A stretch of DNA of 6,774 nt. Source: Clostridia bacterium. GTDB lineage: Bacteria; Bacillota_A; Clostridia; Christensenellales; Aristaeellaceae. Both the position numbers and the translations under genes were made by a program. The notes under the pieces were generated by a model, which did not search any database, was not told the DNA's origin, and saw only the letters and a program-made list of their open reading frames with translations. The stretch is from the NCBI GenBank assembly GCA_017518705.1, contig JAFWUC010000042.1, positions 1 through 6,774 of the forward strand. The letters run 5' to 3'. Positions 5,755 to 6,774 of the stretch are shown here, piece by piece; position 1 is the first letter of the stretch, and each line of letters opens with the position of its first letter.

Positions 5755-5795
5755 GAAAATGAGCCCGCTCTTTTCAAAAGAAAAAGCAGGCTCAT
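5755..5795 (-). terminator. Intrinsic terminator of the sigma/membrane-protein operon
   Basis: On the minus strand ATGAGCCTGC (5795-5786) pairs with GCGGGCTCAT (5768-5759), 10 bp with one T-G pair. The internal part (TCTTT/AAAGA) can extend the stem, and TTTTC follows (5759-5755). It lies 21 bases past the stop codon of the leftward membrane-protein gene, the expected place. Confidence 0.75.
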
Positions 5796-5815
5796 ATAAT
5801 GTGACTCGTTTGCTG

Positions 5816-6691
5816 TTAATTGGCGGTGTTATTGATTATCTCAAACGTAACAGGAACACCCTCAACAATCGGATAGTAGGAGTAAACCTTATCGCCTTCA
5901 AGCCAGATATATGCTTCATAAGTCTTGACGTGAAATACAACATCCAATTTGTCTTGCCCTTTTGCCGAATCCGGCAATCCATTTTGAGGAACGAGAACGG
6001 TGTCTCCATCAAGTTCTCCACCGACAAATGGACCGATATCGGTTCCGTCCACAAGAGTAACGTGATCACCAACATCCACGGTGCGAATGACAAATCCGAC
6101 TTTACCCGTCAGTTTCAGCTTTGCCATGATTTCCAGATACTGCGTCTCTGATAAATCCTGATACCAACAGAGGCCCTCGCTCTCAGACAGGCGCTCAAAG
6201 TATTCGTGATCTGGGCCGAAACTGTAGTCAACAGTTGGTTTTTCTCTGTTAAGCACATATGATAGCGCAAGTCTTTCTCCATCATAAAAGTTTTCGGTCA
6301 GTGTAATTGTTGTTCCATTTTCAAGTTCAGCGCTTTGAGTTGTCTTGTCAGAGTTTTCACCGATCTCGATCCATTCATCCATTTGACTGTTCCAATTTTC
6401 ATTATATTCAGCAGCTTCCGGACGTTCATTTCTCATTTCTTCATCGGGAACGGGCTTATAAAAACTCCTAGCCAGTTCTGTAATGGCAGACACAAAGCCT
6501 GTGGCGTATGCTACAATGCCCAGAGATAAGATGAGTGCCGCTGCCAGTGCAAAGGTAATGATCCTTTTCTTTTTCATGTGTACAATCCTTTCCGTGGAGC
6601 CGGATGCAGCCTCGGGTACAGGACGGTACGCTTCGGCAATAAAGCTCTCGTCGATCTCGCAGAGTGCCTTGGATAACAGTTCCCGATTCAT
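5816..6691 (-). CDS. Single-pass membrane protein, probable anti-sigma partner of the adjacent ECF sigma factor
   Basis: A 291-residue protein. An N-terminal cytoplasmic segment (1-43) opens MNRELLSKALCEIDESFIAEA, the kind of short helical start seen in clostridial sigma-partner and DUF4179-like membrane proteins. A KKKR stretch (40-43) and a hydrophobic helix IITFALAAALILSLGIVAYA (44-63) follow, giving a cytoplasm-in topology. Residues 64-291 are an acidic, beta-rich outside domain that I cannot assign with certainty. The ATG at 6691 overlaps the TGA of the sigma-factor gene (ATGA), with AGGAGG about ten bases upstream, so translation is probably coupled. The usual model is that the inner segment holds the sigma factor until the outer domain senses a signal; this is inferred from arrangement. 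An internal Met39 start is less likely because it would lose the sigma-facing segment. GC content is lower than in the guaA region. Confidence 0.75.
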   Translation of the reverse strand: MNRELLSKALCEIDESFIAEAYRPVPEAASGSTERIVHMKKKRIITFALAAALILSLGIVAYATGFVSAITELARSFYKPVPDEEMRNERPEAAEYNENWNSQMDEWIEIGENSDKTTQSAELENGTTITLTENFYDGERLALSYVLNREKPTVDYSFGPDHEYFERLSESEGLCWYQDLSETQYLEIMAKLKLTGKVGFVIRTVDVGDHVTLVDGTDIGPFVGGELDGDTVLVPQNGLPDSAKGQDKLDVVFHVKTYEAYIWLEGDKVYSYYPIVEGVPVTFEIINNTAN

Positions 6692-6774
6692 ACAAGCAAG
6701 CCCTCCTTCGTCAAAGTATTCCGCAATTTCTCTCGGAGGCGGAAAAGACGGACGGAGATCCGATTGGGACTGCC
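6688..6774 (-). CDS. ECF-type RNA polymerase sigma factor, C-terminal tail (runs off the right edge)
   Basis: Only the last 28 residues are in the window: GSPNRISVRLFRLREKL, then RNTLTKEGLLV and TGA. This matches the end of region 4 of sigma-70-family ECF factors, where the recognition helix is followed by V-x-x-R-L-x-R-x-R-x-x-L and a short tail. The protein would direct RNA polymerase to a small set of promoters, often including its own. It overlaps the downstream membrane-protein gene by four bases (ATGA). This is the usual sigma/anti-sigma operon layout and supports both calls. The promoter and the sigma-2 domain lie outside the window. Confidence 0.8.
   Translation of the reverse strand, partial: GSPNRISVRLFRLREKLRNTLTKEGLLV

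Noticed and set aside
5759..6151. Plus-strand 130-codon frame at the right
   Set aside because: It is antisense to the membrane-protein gene and begins inside that gene's terminator.

Overview
The window looks like a chromosomal segment of a GC-rich Clostridia-type Bacillota. Ribosome-binding sites are strong AGGAGG/GGGAGG, promoters are clear sigma-A type, an ECF-sigma/membrane-partner pair is present, and an XRE plus zinc-ribbon regulator of a kind common in Clostridia occurs. No genus can be named from the sequence alone.

Left edge (1-285): the first 17 codons of glutamine synthetase (glnA) run leftward off the window. Its promoter and a short leader are visible. The leader is almost wholly occupied by an intrinsic-terminator hairpin that ends just before the ribosome-binding site, so glnA may be controlled by attenuation. 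Between this promoter and the divergent rightward promoter lie terminator hairpins that mainly face glnA.

Rightward cluster (286-4737): a GNAT acetyltransferase, a class I SAM-dependent methyltransferase, guaA (glutamine-hydrolysing GMP synthase) and a glycoside-hydrolase-like beta-propeller gene. The last three are separated by about 50 bases each and share GGGAGG ribosome-binding sites, so they may be co-transcribed. The beta-propeller gene is split by a one-base frameshift in a run of five Gs. glnA and guaA both centre on glutamine, but no direct functional link is visible.

Region 4738-5352: a very good sigma-A promoter drives a stand-alone XRE-type regulator with a C-terminal zinc ribbon. 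The gene ends at a 12-bp perfect stem terminator.

Region 5353-5755: about 400 bases with no convincing gene. It has a guaA-3'-end-like 12-mer, three GCTATCA direct repeats about one helical turn apart, and a compact GC hairpin. It looks like the scar or end of an integrated element. Base composition is visibly lower in GC from here on.

Right edge (5755-6774): a leftward pair consisting of the C-terminal tail of an ECF-type sigma factor and, overlapping it by ATGA, a single-pass membrane protein that is probably its anti-sigma partner. The pair ends at a terminator facing left.

I see no tRNA, rRNA, CRISPR array or complete insertion sequence. The best leads for something undescribed are the glnA leader hairpin, the 5353-5755 scar region, and the sigma-partner ectodomain, which I do not recognise.
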